DNA from: JANQIO01 sp038746745
GTDB taxonomy: Bacteria > Pseudomonadota > Gammaproteobacteria > Pseudomonadales > Halieaceae
Length of the DNA stretch: 64,000 nt
Direction of reading: 5' to 3'
Assembly: GCA_038746745.1 (NCBI GenBank)
Contig: JBCDKJ010000001.1
Location: 186,001 to 250,000 of the forward strand
Shown: positions 26,892 to 36,134 of the stretch, piece by piece
Layout of the letters: every line of letters starts with the position of its first letter
Numbering within the stretch: the stretch's first letter is position 1
The notes under the pieces: model-generated
The model's input: only the letters and a program-made list of their open reading frames with translations
Database searches by the model: none
Told to the model about the DNA's origin: nothing
Position numbers and translations under genes: made by a program

Positions 26892-29303
26892 TTAATGCGT
26901 ATTAATGCGATTCTTTTCCTCGGAATCCGTGTCCTCTGTCGGCTTTATAGGATCGGCCAAATAATCCTCGTCTGAGAGAGGATCCGGCATGGATTCCAAA
27001 GCGATATCGAGCACTTCATCAATCCACTTGACGGCATTGATTTCGAGATCCGCTTTGATGTTATCTGGTATTTCCTGCAGGTCACGTTCATTTTCCTTCG
27101 GTATGACCACAGTCGTGATGCCTCCGCGGTGAGCGGCCAGCAGTTTCTCCTTCAAGCCGCCGATGGGGAGGACTTCACCACGCAGGGTGATTTCGCCCGT
27201 CATTGCCACTTCCGAGCGGACCGGTATGCCCGTCATTACCGAAACCAGCGCAGTGCACATTGCTATACCTGCACTGGGACCATCCTTGGGTGTGGCCCCT
27301 TCGGGAACGTGAATATGAAGGTCGTGCTTGTCATGGTAGCTGGCTGGAATACCCAAAATCTGCGAGCGGCTACGAACAACTGTGTAGGCCGCCTGGATCG
27401 ATTCCTGCATCACGTCACCCAGAGAGCCTGTTTTCACCTGCCTGCCTTTACCGGTAAGCGAGGCCGCTTCAATTGTGAGCAGTTCTCCGCCCACGGAGGT
27501 CCATGCCAGCCCAGTAACCTGGCCAATTTTGTTGTCTTCCTCTGCCAGACCGAAGCTGTACTTCCTAACACCGCACAAGTCCGCAAGCATATCTGGCTGA
27601 ATCGTCACAGGCGCCGTGTGCTCCTGGAGACTGAACGCCTTCACCATCTTTCTGCAAACCTTGGCGACCTCGCGCTCCAGGGCGCGCACGCCCGCTTCAC
27701 GGGTGTAATAACGAATCATGTCCAGCAGCGCATCGCTGGAAAACTCCAGTTCATCGGGCTTGAGGCCGTTTTGCTTGATCTGCTTAGGTATCAGGTAGCG
27801 CTGGGCGATATTCAGTTTTTCATCTTCTGTGTAACCCGGTATGCGGATTACTTCCATCCGATCCAGCAGGGGTGCAGGGATATTCATGGAGTTAGAAGTA
27901 CACACAAACATCACATCTGAAAGATCGTAATCGACCTCAAGATAATGATCATTGAACGCATGATTCTGTTCTGGGTCCAGAACCTCCAGCATCGCTGACG
28001 CCGGGTCTCCACGATGGTCCATTCCCATCTTGTCTATCTCGTCCAGCAGGAACAGAGGATTGCGAACACCCGCTTTGGCCATCTTTTGCAGCAGTTTGCC
28101 AGGCATGGAGCCGATGTAGGTTCTGCGGTGCCCGCGTATCTCAGCCTCATCTCGCACGCCACCCAGGGCCATGCGGACAAACTTGCGGTTGGTAGAGCGT
28201 GCAATGGATTCACCGAGCGAGGTCTTGCCTACGCCGGGCGGACCTACGAGGCACAGCACCGGTCCTTTCAGCTTGCGCACCCGTTTTTGTACAGCCAGGT
28301 ATTCCAGAATGCGCTCTTTGACTTCTTCCAGGCCGTAGTGATCCGTTTCCAGAACGTCGCTGGCACGCTTCAAGTCGTGTTTAACCTTGCTGCGCTTGGA
28401 CCAGGGCACACTAATCATCCAGTCGATATAGCTTCTCACCACCGAGGCCTCAGCCGACATCGGTGACATCATTTTCAGCTTGCCCAGTTCCGCGGTAACT
28501 TTTTCACGCGCTTCCTCAGGCATCTTGGCCTCTTCGATCTTGGCCTGGAGATCCTCAATTTCGTTGGGCTCTTCATCCAGCTCACCCAGCTCTTTCTGAA
28601 TGGCTTTCATCTGTTCGTTGAGGTAGTACTCGCGCTGACTCTTCTCCATTTGCTTTTTGACGCGGCCGCGGATGCGTTTTTCAACCTGGAATAGATCGAT
28701 CTCCGCCTCCATCAGGCCCATCAGATGCTCGAGGCGCTCACGGATGCCCGCAATTTCCAGGATGTTCTGTTTCTGCTCCAGGTCCACGCTCATGTGAGCG
28801 GCGATGGTGTCTGCCAGTCTTCCTGGCTCGTCAATGCCTGACAAAGAGGTAAGTACCTCGCTGGGTACCTTTTTGCTGAGGTTCACGTACTTTTCAAACT
28901 GAGATACCGTGGAACGCAGCAGCACGTCTGCCTCATCGGCCGGAATCGGGTCGCTTTCGATCTCTCGCACCTCGGCGACAGCAAAGTCTTCACCGTCATC
29001 GACGCTATCGATAGAGGCTCGGTAACCGCCCTCAACCAACACCTTTATGGTGCCATCCGGAAGCTTCAGGAGCTGCAAAATACTGGAAACGGTGCCTACC
29101 TGATAGACATCATCGACACCTGGGTTGTCTTCTGATGCATTGCGTTGAGCGACAAGTAGTACCTGCTTGTCAGCCGCCATTGCATCTTCCAGCGCTTCAA
29201 TCGACTTCTCACGGCCCACGAACAGCGGCAACACCATATGCGGATAAACCACCACGTCCCTGAGGGGCAGCAGCGGAAGGCTTACGGCGGATTCAGATGG
29301 CAT
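26892..29303 (-). CDS. lon: ATP-dependent protease Lon
   Basis: An 803-residue cytosolic AAA+ serine protease that degrades misfolded and short-lived proteins. It has the LonN substrate-binding domain (1-200, LPLLPLRDVVVYPHMVLPLF), a coiled-coil, Walker A GPPGVGKTSL near residue 356, Walker B FLLDEIDKMG, and the protease domain with the catalytic Ser in DGPSAGIAM and Lys in GGLKEKLLAAHR. Its length suits LonA. Heat-shock control is plausible, since a sigma-32-like promoter lies just upstream (29335-29362). Confidence 0.98.
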   Translation of the reverse strand: MPSESAVSLPLLPLRDVVVYPHMVLPLFVGREKSIEALEDAMAADKQVLLVAQRNASEDNPGVDDVYQVGTVSSILQLLKLPDGTIKVLVEGGYRASIDSVDDGEDFAVAEVREIESDPIPADEADVLLRSTVSQFEKYVNLSKKVPSEVLTSLSGIDEPGRLADTIAAHMSVDLEQKQNILEIAGIRERLEHLMGLMEAEIDLFQVEKRIRGRVKKQMEKSQREYYLNEQMKAIQKELGELDEEPNEIEDLQAKIEEAKMPEEAREKVTAELGKLKMMSPMSAEASVVRSYIDWMISVPWSKRSKVKHDLKRASDVLETDHYGLEEVKERILEYLAVQKRVRKLKGPVLCLVGPPGVGKTSLGESIARSTNRKFVRMALGGVRDEAEIRGHRRTYIGSMPGKLLQKMAKAGVRNPLFLLDEIDKMGMDHRGDPASAMLEVLDPEQNHAFNDHYLEVDYDLSDVMFVCTSNSMNIPAPLLDRMEVIRIPGYTEDEKLNIAQRYLIPKQIKQNGLKPDELEFSSDALLDMIRYYTREAGVRALEREVAKVCRKMVKAFSLQEHTAPVTIQPDMLADLCGVRKYSFGLAEEDNKIGQVTGLAWTSVGGELLTIEAASLTGKGRQVKTGSLGDVMQESIQAAYTVVRSRSQILGIPASYHDKHDLHIHVPEGATPKDGPSAGIAMCTALVSVMTGIPVRSEVAMTGEITLRGEVLPIGGLKEKLLAAHRGGITTVVIPKENERDLQEIPDNIKADLEINAVKWIDEVLDIALESMPDPLSDEDYLADPIKPTEDTDSEEKNRINTH

Positions 29304-29334
29304 GAAAAACTCCCTAAACGGACACTATGAGGTG

Positions 29335-29362
29335 ATATTGGGCTGCCTGGCGTAAATACAAG
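29335..29362 (-). promoter_or_regulatory. Candidate heat-shock (sigma-32) promoter of lon
   Basis: On the minus strand CTTGTAT, a 13-bp spacer and CCCAATAT precede lon by about 30 bp. The known sigma-32 consensus is CTTGAAA and CCCCATnT, so the elements match at 5 of 7 and 6 of 7 defined positions. lon is a heat-shock gene in E. coli, which supports the reading, but the -35 match is imperfect. Confidence 0.45.
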
Positions 29363-29481
29363 GTATTCCGGCAGCCGTAGGTGATGGCCAGGAGCGCCCG
29401 TAGAGGCGCAGCGGGGTTACAAAGAGCGGCAATGCGCTTAAGGCGGTGCCTGCCACCGGTATCGGGCAGTGGCGGGTAATT

Positions 29482-30771
29482 CTACTCTTCGGGAGCGGCG
29501 ACCTTGGGTGGCTCGCTGTTTTGATAGACCAGCAAAGGCTCCGAATCCCCTTTAATCACGGATTCATCGATAACGACTTTACTGACGTCATCCCGAGACG
29601 GGATGTTGTACATACTGTCGAGTAGTACGGCTTCCAAAATCGAACGCAGCCCGCGAGCGCCGGTCTTGCGCTCCATTGCACGCTCCGCAATCGCGCGCAG
29701 TCCGTCCTCTCTGAAATCGACTTCGACACCCTCCATCTCCAGAAGCTTGCCATACTGCTTGGTGAGAGAATTCTTCGGCTCGGTGAGGATCTGCACCAGC
29801 GCGCTGATATCGAGTTCCTCAAGCGTTGCAATCACAGGCAGACGACCGACGAACTCTGGTATCAGTCCGTAGCGCACCAGATCTTCAGGTTCCAGATCAC
29901 GCAAAACCTCGCCAACGTTGCGCGAATCATCTTTGCTCTTAACTTCAGCGCCGAAACCGATTCCACCTTTTTCAGAACGGTCGCGTATCACTTTGTCCAG
30001 TCCAGCGAATGCACCACCGCATATAAACAGGATATTTGAGGTATCAACCTGAAGGAATTCCTGTTGTGGGTGCTTGCGACCGCCCTGGGGAGGTACCGAG
30101 GCCACTGTGCCTTCAATCAACTTCAACAGTGCCTGCTGGACGCCCTCGCCCGACACGTCTCGGGTAATCGACGGGTTGTCAGACTTGCGAGAAATCTTGT
30201 CGATTTCGTCAATGTATACGATGCCTACCTGGGCCTTTTCGACGTCATAGTCACACTTCTGCAGAAGTTTCTGGATGATATTCTCGACATCTTCACCGAC
30301 GTACCCCGCCTCTGTCAGCGTGGTCGCGTCTGCGATGGTGAAAGGCACGTCCAATAGCCGGGCCAGCGTCTCCGCCAGCAGTGTTTTGCCGCTTCCGGTC
30401 GGACCAACAAGCAAAATATTACTTTTGCCAAGTTCCACATCTTCGCCGCGACCATCGTCGTGGCGAAGGCGCTTGTAATGATTGTATACGGCGACGGAGA
30501 GCACCTTTTTCGCGCGCTGCTGTCCGATGACGTATTCGTCAAGGATTGCCTTTATTTCCTGAGGAACGGGCAGCTTGTCATGGCTGCTTTCCGAGCCAGA
30601 CTCCTGCACCTCCTCGCGAATAATGTCATTGCACAGGTCGACGCACTCGTCGCAGATGAACACCGACGGACCGGCGATCAGCTTGCGAACTTCATGCTGG
30701 CTTTTTCCGCAAAACGAGCAGTACAGGAGCTTACCGCCATCATCTCCGGAATTCGTCGTTTCGTCTGTCAT
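29482..30771 (-). CDS. clpX: ATP-dependent Clp protease ATP-binding subunit ClpX
   Basis: A 429-residue AAA+ unfoldase that feeds substrates to ClpP. The N-terminal zinc domain has CSFCGKSQHEV and FICDECVDLC. Walker A GPTGSGKT is near residue 118 and Walker B is IVYIDEIDKIS. The ClpP-docking loop is GIGFGAEV, and sensor residues occur around MERKTGARGLRSI. It is downstream of clpP by about 145 bp in the conserved tig-clpP-clpX-lon order. Confidence 0.98.
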   Translation of the reverse strand: MTDETTNSGDDGGKLLYCSFCGKSQHEVRKLIAGPSVFICDECVDLCNDIIREEVQESGSESSHDKLPVPQEIKAILDEYVIGQQRAKKVLSVAVYNHYKRLRHDDGRGEDVELGKSNILLVGPTGSGKTLLAETLARLLDVPFTIADATTLTEAGYVGEDVENIIQKLLQKCDYDVEKAQVGIVYIDEIDKISRKSDNPSITRDVSGEGVQQALLKLIEGTVASVPPQGGRKHPQQEFLQVDTSNILFICGGAFAGLDKVIRDRSEKGGIGFGAEVKSKDDSRNVGEVLRDLEPEDLVRYGLIPEFVGRLPVIATLEELDISALVQILTEPKNSLTKQYGKLLEMEGVEVDFREDGLRAIAERAMERKTGARGLRSILEAVLLDSMYNIPSRDDVSKVVIDESVIKGDSEPLLVYQNSEPPKVAAPEE

Positions 30772-30916
30772 TTAAATTACCTGAGTGCTGCCGACATACC
30801 GCGCCGACTTTCACACTAAAGATGCTGATTTTGAGGGCACAATGCAAGTCCCGACGCTGATTCAGCGACGATCGCTGTAGTCAGCGTCGGGCTAAAAGAG
30901 GTTTTTATTAAATTTA

Positions 30917-31573
30917 TCAGCTATTTGCAGAGCTTTCTTCAGATATTTCTCGACGCCCCACAACTTCATCAACAAGGCCATATTCCTTGCTTTGCTCAGC
31001 GTCCATAAAATTGTCGCGCTCGGTATCTCGTTCTATTGTTTCGAGGTCCTGTCCGGTGTGTTCCGCCATGAGCTTATTCAGACGCTCGCGGATGATCAGA
31101 ATCTCGCGGGCCTGGATGTCGATATCGGTTGCCTGGCCCTGTGCTCCGCCGCTGGGCTGGTGAATCATTGTGCGTGCGTTAGGTAGACAAAAACGCTTGC
31201 CTGGCGCACCGCCAGCCAGCAGGAAAGCACCCATGCTCGCCGCCTGGCCAATACACGTCGTGCTCACATCAGGCTTGATGAACTGCATGGTATCGTAAAT
31301 AGCCAGGCCGGCCGTGACAGCTCCCCCTGGGCTGTTGATATAGAGGTTTATATCTTTGTCAGGGTTTTCCGCTTCGAGAAACAAAAGCTGCGCCACAATC
31401 AAGTTCGCCATTTGGTCTTCAACCGGACCGACTGCGAAGACCAGACGCTCTTTTAACAAGCGTGAGAAGATATCGTATGAGCGCTCGCCACGGGCGGTCT
31501 GCTCAACCACCATGGGCACGAGCCCGAGATTGCGAATTACGTTATCGTTTTGTCCATTGTACTGCTGACTCAT
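30917..31573 (-). CDS. clpP: ATP-dependent Clp protease proteolytic subunit ClpP
   Basis: A 218-residue serine peptidase that forms the double-heptamer chamber of ClpXP and ClpAP. The catalytic Ser lies in GQAASMGAFLL, the His in TMIHQPSGG, and the Asp in a later helix. The hydrophobic-pocket segment LLFLEAENPDKDI is intact. The N-terminal stretch before LVPMVVEQT is a propeptide of the usual length. Its first codon overlaps the tig stop by 4 bp, so the two genes are translationally coupled. Confidence 0.98.
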   Translation of the reverse strand: MSQQYNGQNDNVIRNLGLVPMVVEQTARGERSYDIFSRLLKERLVFAVGPVEDQMANLIVAQLLFLEAENPDKDINLYINSPGGAVTAGLAIYDTMQFIKPDVSTTCIGQAASMGAFLLAGGAPGKRFCLPNARTMIHQPSGGAQGQATDIDIQAREILIIRERLNKLMAEHTGQDLETIERDTERDNFMDAEQSKEYGLVDEVVGRREISEESSANS

Positions 31574-32895
31574 TCAGCCTCACTCCCCTTAGTCTGCTCC
31601 ATGGCTTCCTGATAGGAGCACTCGTTGTCCGAGACCACAGCTGATTCCAGAATCAATTCGATCACAGCTTCCTCCACAACCATGTTCTCGATGCCGCTGA
31701 GCTGCTCCTGGTTGGAATAATACCAATTCACAACCTGCTCAGGCTCCTGATAGGTGGAGGCAATTTCCTCAATGGTTTCACGGACCTTGTCAGGATCGGC
31801 CTTAATCTCGTTCTTTGCCACAATTTCACCAAGCACAAGGCCCAGCTTGACGCGCCGCTCTGCCTGTTCGCTGAACATATCTGCCGGCAGAATCGTTTCC
31901 AGGTCCATGTCGTCAGCGGCACCGCCAAATTGTTGAAACATCTGCTGCCGCATAGCGCCGATTTCTGAATCTATAAGCGCCTGGGGGACTTCTTGCTCAG
32001 CATGCTTTTCCACCACGGCGTCCAGTACCTGCTGCTTGACCGAGCTACGTACTGCATTCTTCAGCTCACGCTGCATATTTTGCGCGATCTCCTCGCGGAA
32101 TTTCTCCACGCCACCTTCTTCCACGCCGTAGGTCTTAAAGAGCTCCTCATCCAGAGGTGCGGGTGTGCGTTCTTTTACCGCCTTTAGCGTGATGGTGAAC
32201 TCTACGGCAGCGCCCTGCAGTTCCTCCGCCTGATAGTTCTCGGGAAAGGTCAGTGGCAGAACTTTCTCTTCGCCCACCTGCATACCCTCAATCCCTTCTT
32301 CAAAGCCCGGGATCATGCGTGCGGAACCGAGCAGCAGTTCGGAGTCCTGTGCGCTGCCGCCCTCAAACGCTTCGCCATCTTTTGTGCCGACGAAATCAAT
32401 AATCACCTGGTCGCCTGACTGTGCAGGCCTGTCGGCGTCATTCCAACTACCCTGCTGGTTGCGGAACACCTCGATCATTTTGTCGATGTCTTCATCGGTG
32501 ACGTCGGCCTTCACGCGAGAGATTTCGACGCCCTCCATATCGGCGAGCGCTATCTCGGGGAATATTTCAAACGTGGCAACAAACTCGATATCTGCGCCTT
32601 CGTCCATCTTGCGGGGCTCGATATTCGGCTGGCCAGCGGGGCGCAGATTTTCCTGATTCACAGCCTCGTAAAATGACTGACTCATTACCTCGCCAATCAC
32701 CTCCTGGCGAACGCCAGCACCGAAACGCTGCTTGATAACTTTCATCGGCACCTTGCCGGGCCTGAACCCGTCCAGCTTAATGTTCTTTGCGGCGCGCTGC
32801 AGACGGCTATTAACTTCGTTCTCCACCCGCTCAGCGGGAACACCTACGGTTAGCCGACGCTCCAGACCCGACGTCGTCTCGACAGAAACCTGCAT
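31570..32895 (-). CDS. tig: Trigger factor
   Basis: A 441-residue ribosome-bound chaperone. The N-terminal ribosome-binding domain has the signature region GFRPGKVPMKVIKQRFG (about 45-61). A FKBP-like PPIase domain spans about 150-245 (GDQVIIDFVGTKDGEAFEGG). The C-terminal helical arms complete the cradle. It heads the tig-clpP-clpX-lon series. The start lies only 20 bp after the tRNA-Leu CCA end on the same strand, so part of its mRNA may arise by read-through and processing of the tRNA transcript. Confidence 0.97.
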   Translation of the reverse strand: MQVSVETTSGLERRLTVGVPAERVENEVNSRLQRAAKNIKLDGFRPGKVPMKVIKQRFGAGVRQEVIGEVMSQSFYEAVNQENLRPAGQPNIEPRKMDEGADIEFVATFEIFPEIALADMEGVEISRVKADVTDEDIDKMIEVFRNQQGSWNDADRPAQSGDQVIIDFVGTKDGEAFEGGSAQDSELLLGSARMIPGFEEGIEGMQVGEEKVLPLTFPENYQAEELQGAAVEFTITLKAVKERTPAPLDEELFKTYGVEEGGVEKFREEIAQNMQRELKNAVRSSVKQQVLDAVVEKHAEQEVPQALIDSEIGAMRQQMFQQFGGAADDMDLETILPADMFSEQAERRVKLGLVLGEIVAKNEIKADPDKVRETIEEIASTYQEPEQVVNWYYSNQEQLSGIENMVVEEAVIELILESAVVSDNECSYQEAMEQTKGSEAE

Positions 32896-32915
32896 GAAAT
32901 ATCCTCAGAAAAAGT

Positions 32916-33001
<86 letters not shown>

Positions 33002-33203
33002 ACAAACCCATCGTAACCGACCGCCTTTTGGCGATGCCTAAACATGGAAAATGCTTCGGCATGGTAAGTGTCTGAAAAAGAAGAAGTTTGGCAGACAAAT
33101 TACCGGGCGGGCTCGGCAAATTTAAGGGCGGGGATTCTGCCATAAACACTTCGCCCCATCAAGGCAATACCGGCGCCGGAAACCTCAGCATGTAGCGCCC
33201 GTT

Positions 33204-34277
33204 CTATCCGGTCAGGCAGTTCGGATCGAAGGCATATTCGCCCCGCAACCAGGCCACCACTTCAGCGGCGGCAATATCGTCGCAGGCGGTGTATTCTGCG
33301 ATCATCTGCTGTCGCACTGAGCTCTCAAGTACCGCCCTGCCCTGCAGTTGAAACTGATTTAGATCCCGCTCCAGCAATCGCGCCAAGGGCTTTGAATACA
33401 GCTCCGACAGCGTCGCGGCGTGCCCCCTGTACAGCGCCGCCAGCCCCCCCAGCGGGTAACGTGACAGCAATGCCTGATTCATCGGGTTACAGAGGTGACC
33501 CGAGGTGTAGTTTGCGATCTCTGGCGGACGGCCCGACAGAGGCGCCATGTGCAAAAAATCGACCATGGCGGCTCCATCGTTTACAGGATAGTTGTCCCAA
33601 AGCACAGGCTTTCGTTGCAGCAGCGCAGCGATTTCCTTGAGATGCTGCACGGATATGTAACGCGAGCAAACCTGAGCACCGGTCCAGAAAACGTCCACCG
33701 TTTGCGGCAACATTTGCCCCAGTGTCTCCCAATAGTTCTCAGGCATTGTGCCGAAGTGTTTCTGTAACACCGGGTCCAGGGAATAATAGGTAGGGCAAAC
33801 AATAACCCGCTGCCAACGACTCCAGGCCAGCACGTCGCTGATGATTTCGAGCTGTCGTTCGGCGAGCGCATCCACGTTTCCTGGCATGTCGTCAAAGAGA
33901 AGCCCCAGCAGCCCCGCTCCAAACGCCTCCAGCCGCGCTACTTTGGCGCGCAACGCGCGTTTCTCTGCTGCTCCATAACGCTGGTAGAGAAGGTAGGGAG
34001 AGAGACCCATACCCCAGCTCAGATTGCGGTCGGCGTAGTGCCTTGCAACCGCGGCCAGCTCCACTGCCTCAGCTCTGGGCCAGTCTTCTTGCCAGCGCTT
34101 GCGCAGAAACGGGTCTGACTTAGGCGCGTAGACGAACGTATTCAGATTGCTGCGCAGTAAAAAATCTGCAAAATCAATACGTTGCTGCCAGGACCATGCC
34201 TTTCCGTAGAAGCCCTCAACGACGCCTAAAGGACGCGTTAGGGCCTTTTTTTTCGTCGCAGATGGAATTAGAGGCAC
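33204..34277 (-). CDS. GH84-family beta-N-acetylglucosaminidase (O-GlcNAcase/hyaluronidase-like)
   Basis: A glycosidase of the family that removes beta-linked N-acetylglucosamine by substrate-assisted catalysis. The hallmarks are in order: GVVEGFYGKAWSW, YAPKSDPFLRKRW, the catalytic Asp pair in LLFDDMPGN, FWTGAQVCSRYIS, LWDNYPVND and SGHLCNPMNQA. There is no secretion signal, so a cytosolic enzyme is implied, unlike secreted hyaluronidases. The start is uncertain: GTG at 34277 (357 aa) leaves about 15 residues before the domain, and a TTG at 34343 would add 22 residues. No operon partner is seen. Confidence 0.85.
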   Translation of the reverse strand: MPLIPSATKKKALTRPLGVVEGFYGKAWSWQQRIDFADFLLRSNLNTFVYAPKSDPFLRKRWQEDWPRAEAVELAAVARHYADRNLSWGMGLSPYLLYQRYGAAEKRALRAKVARLEAFGAGLLGLLFDDMPGNVDALAERQLEIISDVLAWSRWQRVIVCPTYYSLDPVLQKHFGTMPENYWETLGQMLPQTVDVFWTGAQVCSRYISVQHLKEIAALLQRKPVLWDNYPVNDGAAMVDFLHMAPLSGRPPEIANYTSGHLCNPMNQALLSRYPLGGLAALYRGHAATLSELYSKPLARLLERDLNQFQLQGRAVLESSVRQQMIAEYTACDDIAAAEVVAWLRGEYAFDPNCLTG

Positions 34278-34362
34278 CCTTGTTATTGCGATTTGTTTTA
34301 ATAAAGACGCAAATCGATGTGGAAAATTACCAAATATCGGCAATACTGGATATGTGGGTACC

Positions 34363-34481
34363 TATCCCCTAGTAAACCGGGTAGCCACACTGGCACAGCA
34401 ATGTGCCTCTATCAGGGAAGCAATTCCTTTATGTTTCACTCCTAATGGTCTTATTGGGCTCCTTTTGGAGCCCATTTTTTT
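34363..34481 (+). ncRNA. Candidate small RNA ending at an orphan terminator
   Basis: A strong plus-strand terminator (34456-34481) has no plus-strand gene to serve, since the flanking genes are both on the minus strand. About 60 bp before it is a perfect hairpin GGCACA-GCAA-TGTGCC (34392-34407). A weak promoter-like pair TTACCA/TATGTG with an 18-bp spacer (34327-34356) would start RNA near 34363, giving a transcript of about 120 nt. Both the 5' end and its existence are inferred. A 5'-truncated or antisense transcript over the GH84 leader is the alternative. Confidence 0.4.
34456..34481 (+). terminator. Orphan rho-independent terminator
   Basis: GGGCTCC-TTTT-GGAGCCC, one A, then seven T residues. 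The T-run is on the plus strand only, so it ends plus-strand RNA. Confidence 0.85.
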
Positions 34482-34700
34482 GCCTGCCGATCACTGTTAG
34501 CCTGCCGATCACCCGTTTGCCTACTCTGCTGCTTGCACATGCGTACTGCTGTGCTGCTGCTTGTGGTGTTCATTGCAAAAAAAAAATTGTGCCGCAAAAC
34601 GCCGATAATAGCGCACCGCAAAACGGGAAGGGCAGGAAGGGCAATAAAAACAGTGGGTTACGCGGCTACTTTGAGCGACTCTCAAGCCTGCGCGTTGACG

Positions 34701-35051
34701 CTACATCGTGTGCGTGGGCCTGTCTGACTCCAGAGAACCGGCTAGGTGATTCTCTATTTTGGCATTGGCCTGAGCATCCTCTTCGCTGAACTGCACTCCT
34801 ATCCCTGCGGTGCGGTTACCCTGAGCGCCCTTGGGCGTAATCCAGACGACTTTTCCAGCGATAGGAATCTTGTCGGGCTCATCCATTAGATTGAGCAACA
34901 TGAAGACTTCGTCGCCTACCTTGTACTCCTTATTGGTGGGCACGAATAAACCGCCGTGCTGTAGAAATGGCATGTAAGCGCTGTACAGCACCGCCTTATC
35001 CTTAATGGTCAAGGACAGGATGCCGTTGCGACCGCCCTGCTGCTGACTCAA
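34701..35051 (-). CDS. pilZ: PilZ domain protein (type IV pilus assembly PilZ type)
   Basis: A 116-residue single-domain PilZ protein with a start like GGRNGILSLTIKDKAVLYSAY and a core reading GGLFVPTNKEYKVGDEVFMLL. It stands after holB as in Pseudomonas, where PilZ is needed for type IV pilus assembly. The N-terminal RxxxR and the D/NxSxxG motif needed for cyclic-di-GMP are not seen, as in other orthologs of this short type, so direct c-di-GMP binding is unlikely. A 144-bp repeat-bearing gap separates it from holB. Confidence 0.88.
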   Translation of the reverse strand: MSQQQGGRNGILSLTIKDKAVLYSAYMPFLQHGGLFVPTNKEYKVGDEVFMLLNLMDEPDKIPIAGKVVWITPKGAQGNRTAGIGVQFSEEDAQANAKIENHLAGSLESDRPTHTM

Positions 35052-35087
35052 GTGACTTTCCTCTCTACCCTCTCTACCTTCACAACT

Positions 35088-35123
35088 TTCAAGACTATCA
35101 AGACTCTCAAGACTCTCAAGAGT
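35088..35123. repeat. 9-bp tandem repeat, four units
   Basis: Four units of the type CTCAAGACT follow each other between holB and pilZ. A separate 9-bp duplication, CTCTCTACC twice, lies just left at 35061-35078. Confidence 0.85.
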
Positions 35124-35195
35124 TTACGCTGGCCCACCGCCAGCCCATGGTGGGCAAACTGCAGAACCACACAAATACTAGCACTGACTTTAGGG

Positions 35196-36134
35196 TTACC
35201 GGAATGCTTGTTGCAATCTTGCGGAGTAGTCCTCAATAAGAAGCTGCCGGTTTGGATTGGCTCCTGCGAGGACAGCCCGGCGCTTCCGTGCCAGATCATC
35301 GCGCAAATGATATATCTCGCGTAAATTCCTGGCATTGCTGCCAGTGGAATAGCTTCGGATGGCAGATTCCAATTCTCGCTGCATCAACAACAAGGCCTCC
35401 TCCAACGCCACATCCTTAACCACCGATGGAAGCTCTAACGCCGACAGTTCGCCACGGAGCAAGGCAGCTACCGATTGTCTTGCCTGCGTGTACGTGCGCA
35501 CGCCATCTTCAAGCCCCAACTTCATGGCGCTCATCGGCTGGCCTTCCACTGCAGCGAGCGCCGCCTCGGCTTCAGGTGCACCTAACGCGGCAGCGAGCCA
35601 GGGCAGCACTGCCTCCGACGCTGGAGACGGGTGCGTGACAGTCTGACAACGGGAGCGCAAGGTTGCCGGAAGGTTAGATACGCTACTGGTGTGCAGCAGC
35701 AGGTTTGTACTGACACTAGGCTCTTCAAGAATTTTCAGCAGCGCGTTGGCTGCGCTGATATTCATGGACTCAGCGGGGCCAAGTAAGATGATTTTGCGAG
35801 CGCCAAGCGCAGGCGTCTGACTGGCGAAGCTAATCAATTTGCGAATTTGATCCACTTTGATAAGCCGTCCACCCTCTTCCGGAGCAACGTCGAGAAGGTC
35901 ACTATGGCTGCCCGCCATCAGTAACTGGCATGACTTACAGCGACCACAGGCGATACCGTTTTCCGGATTTGCGCACAGCAAGCTTGCCGCAAGCGCCTGT
36001 AACAGACAGCGCTTTCCCACATCGGGGCTGCCAGTAAGCAGCAGCGCGTGGGGCAGCCTGCCGGTCTGCACCTGCTGGCTGATTCTTGTCCAGAGCTCTG
36101 CCTGCCAGGGCAGCGGTGCGATAGGCCAGCTCAT
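35196..36134 (-). CDS. holB: DNA polymerase III delta-prime subunit
   Basis: A 312-residue clamp-loader subunit. The degenerate P-loop LLTGSPDVGKRC lacks the Ser/Thr after GK, as expected for the non-hydrolysing delta-prime. The zinc module reads CANPENGIACGRCKSC, and a sensor-1 like ILEEPSVSTNLLLHT and an arginine-containing TLRSRCQ follow. It overlaps tmk by 4 bp, in the conserved tmk-holB order. Confidence 0.93.
   Translation of the reverse strand: MSWPIAPLPWQAELWTRISQQVQTGRLPHALLLTGSPDVGKRCLLQALAASLLCANPENGIACGRCKSCQLLMAGSHSDLLDVAPEEGGRLIKVDQIRKLISFASQTPALGARKIILLGPAESMNISAANALLKILEEPSVSTNLLLHTSSVSNLPATLRSRCQTVTHPSPASEAVLPWLAAALGAPEAEAALAAVEGQPMSAMKLGLEDGVRTYTQARQSVAALLRGELSALELPSVVKDVALEEALLLMQRELESAIRSYSTGSNARNLREIYHLRDDLARKRRAVLAGANPNRQLLIEDYSARLQQAFR

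Larger units (their letters stand above)
34344..34700. other. Intergenic region with candidate small RNA and terminator
   Basis: A gap of more than 350 bp with no credible gene. Its left third holds a GNRA-capped hairpin and a plus-strand terminator, described separately. To the right are a second TGCCTGCCGATCAC-like duplication, an A9 run and GGGAAGGGCAGGAAGGGCAA purine repeats. The frame crossing it on the plus strand has unusual Cys-rich content and runs into the PilZ gene, so I do not call it. Confidence 0.5.

Noticed and set aside
34403..34789. 128-residue plus-strand frame with a hydrophobic start
   Set aside because: It crosses the terminator hairpin and the 3' end of pilZ, and its Cys/Lys-rich middle comes from an A-run. 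I favour a non-coding region.
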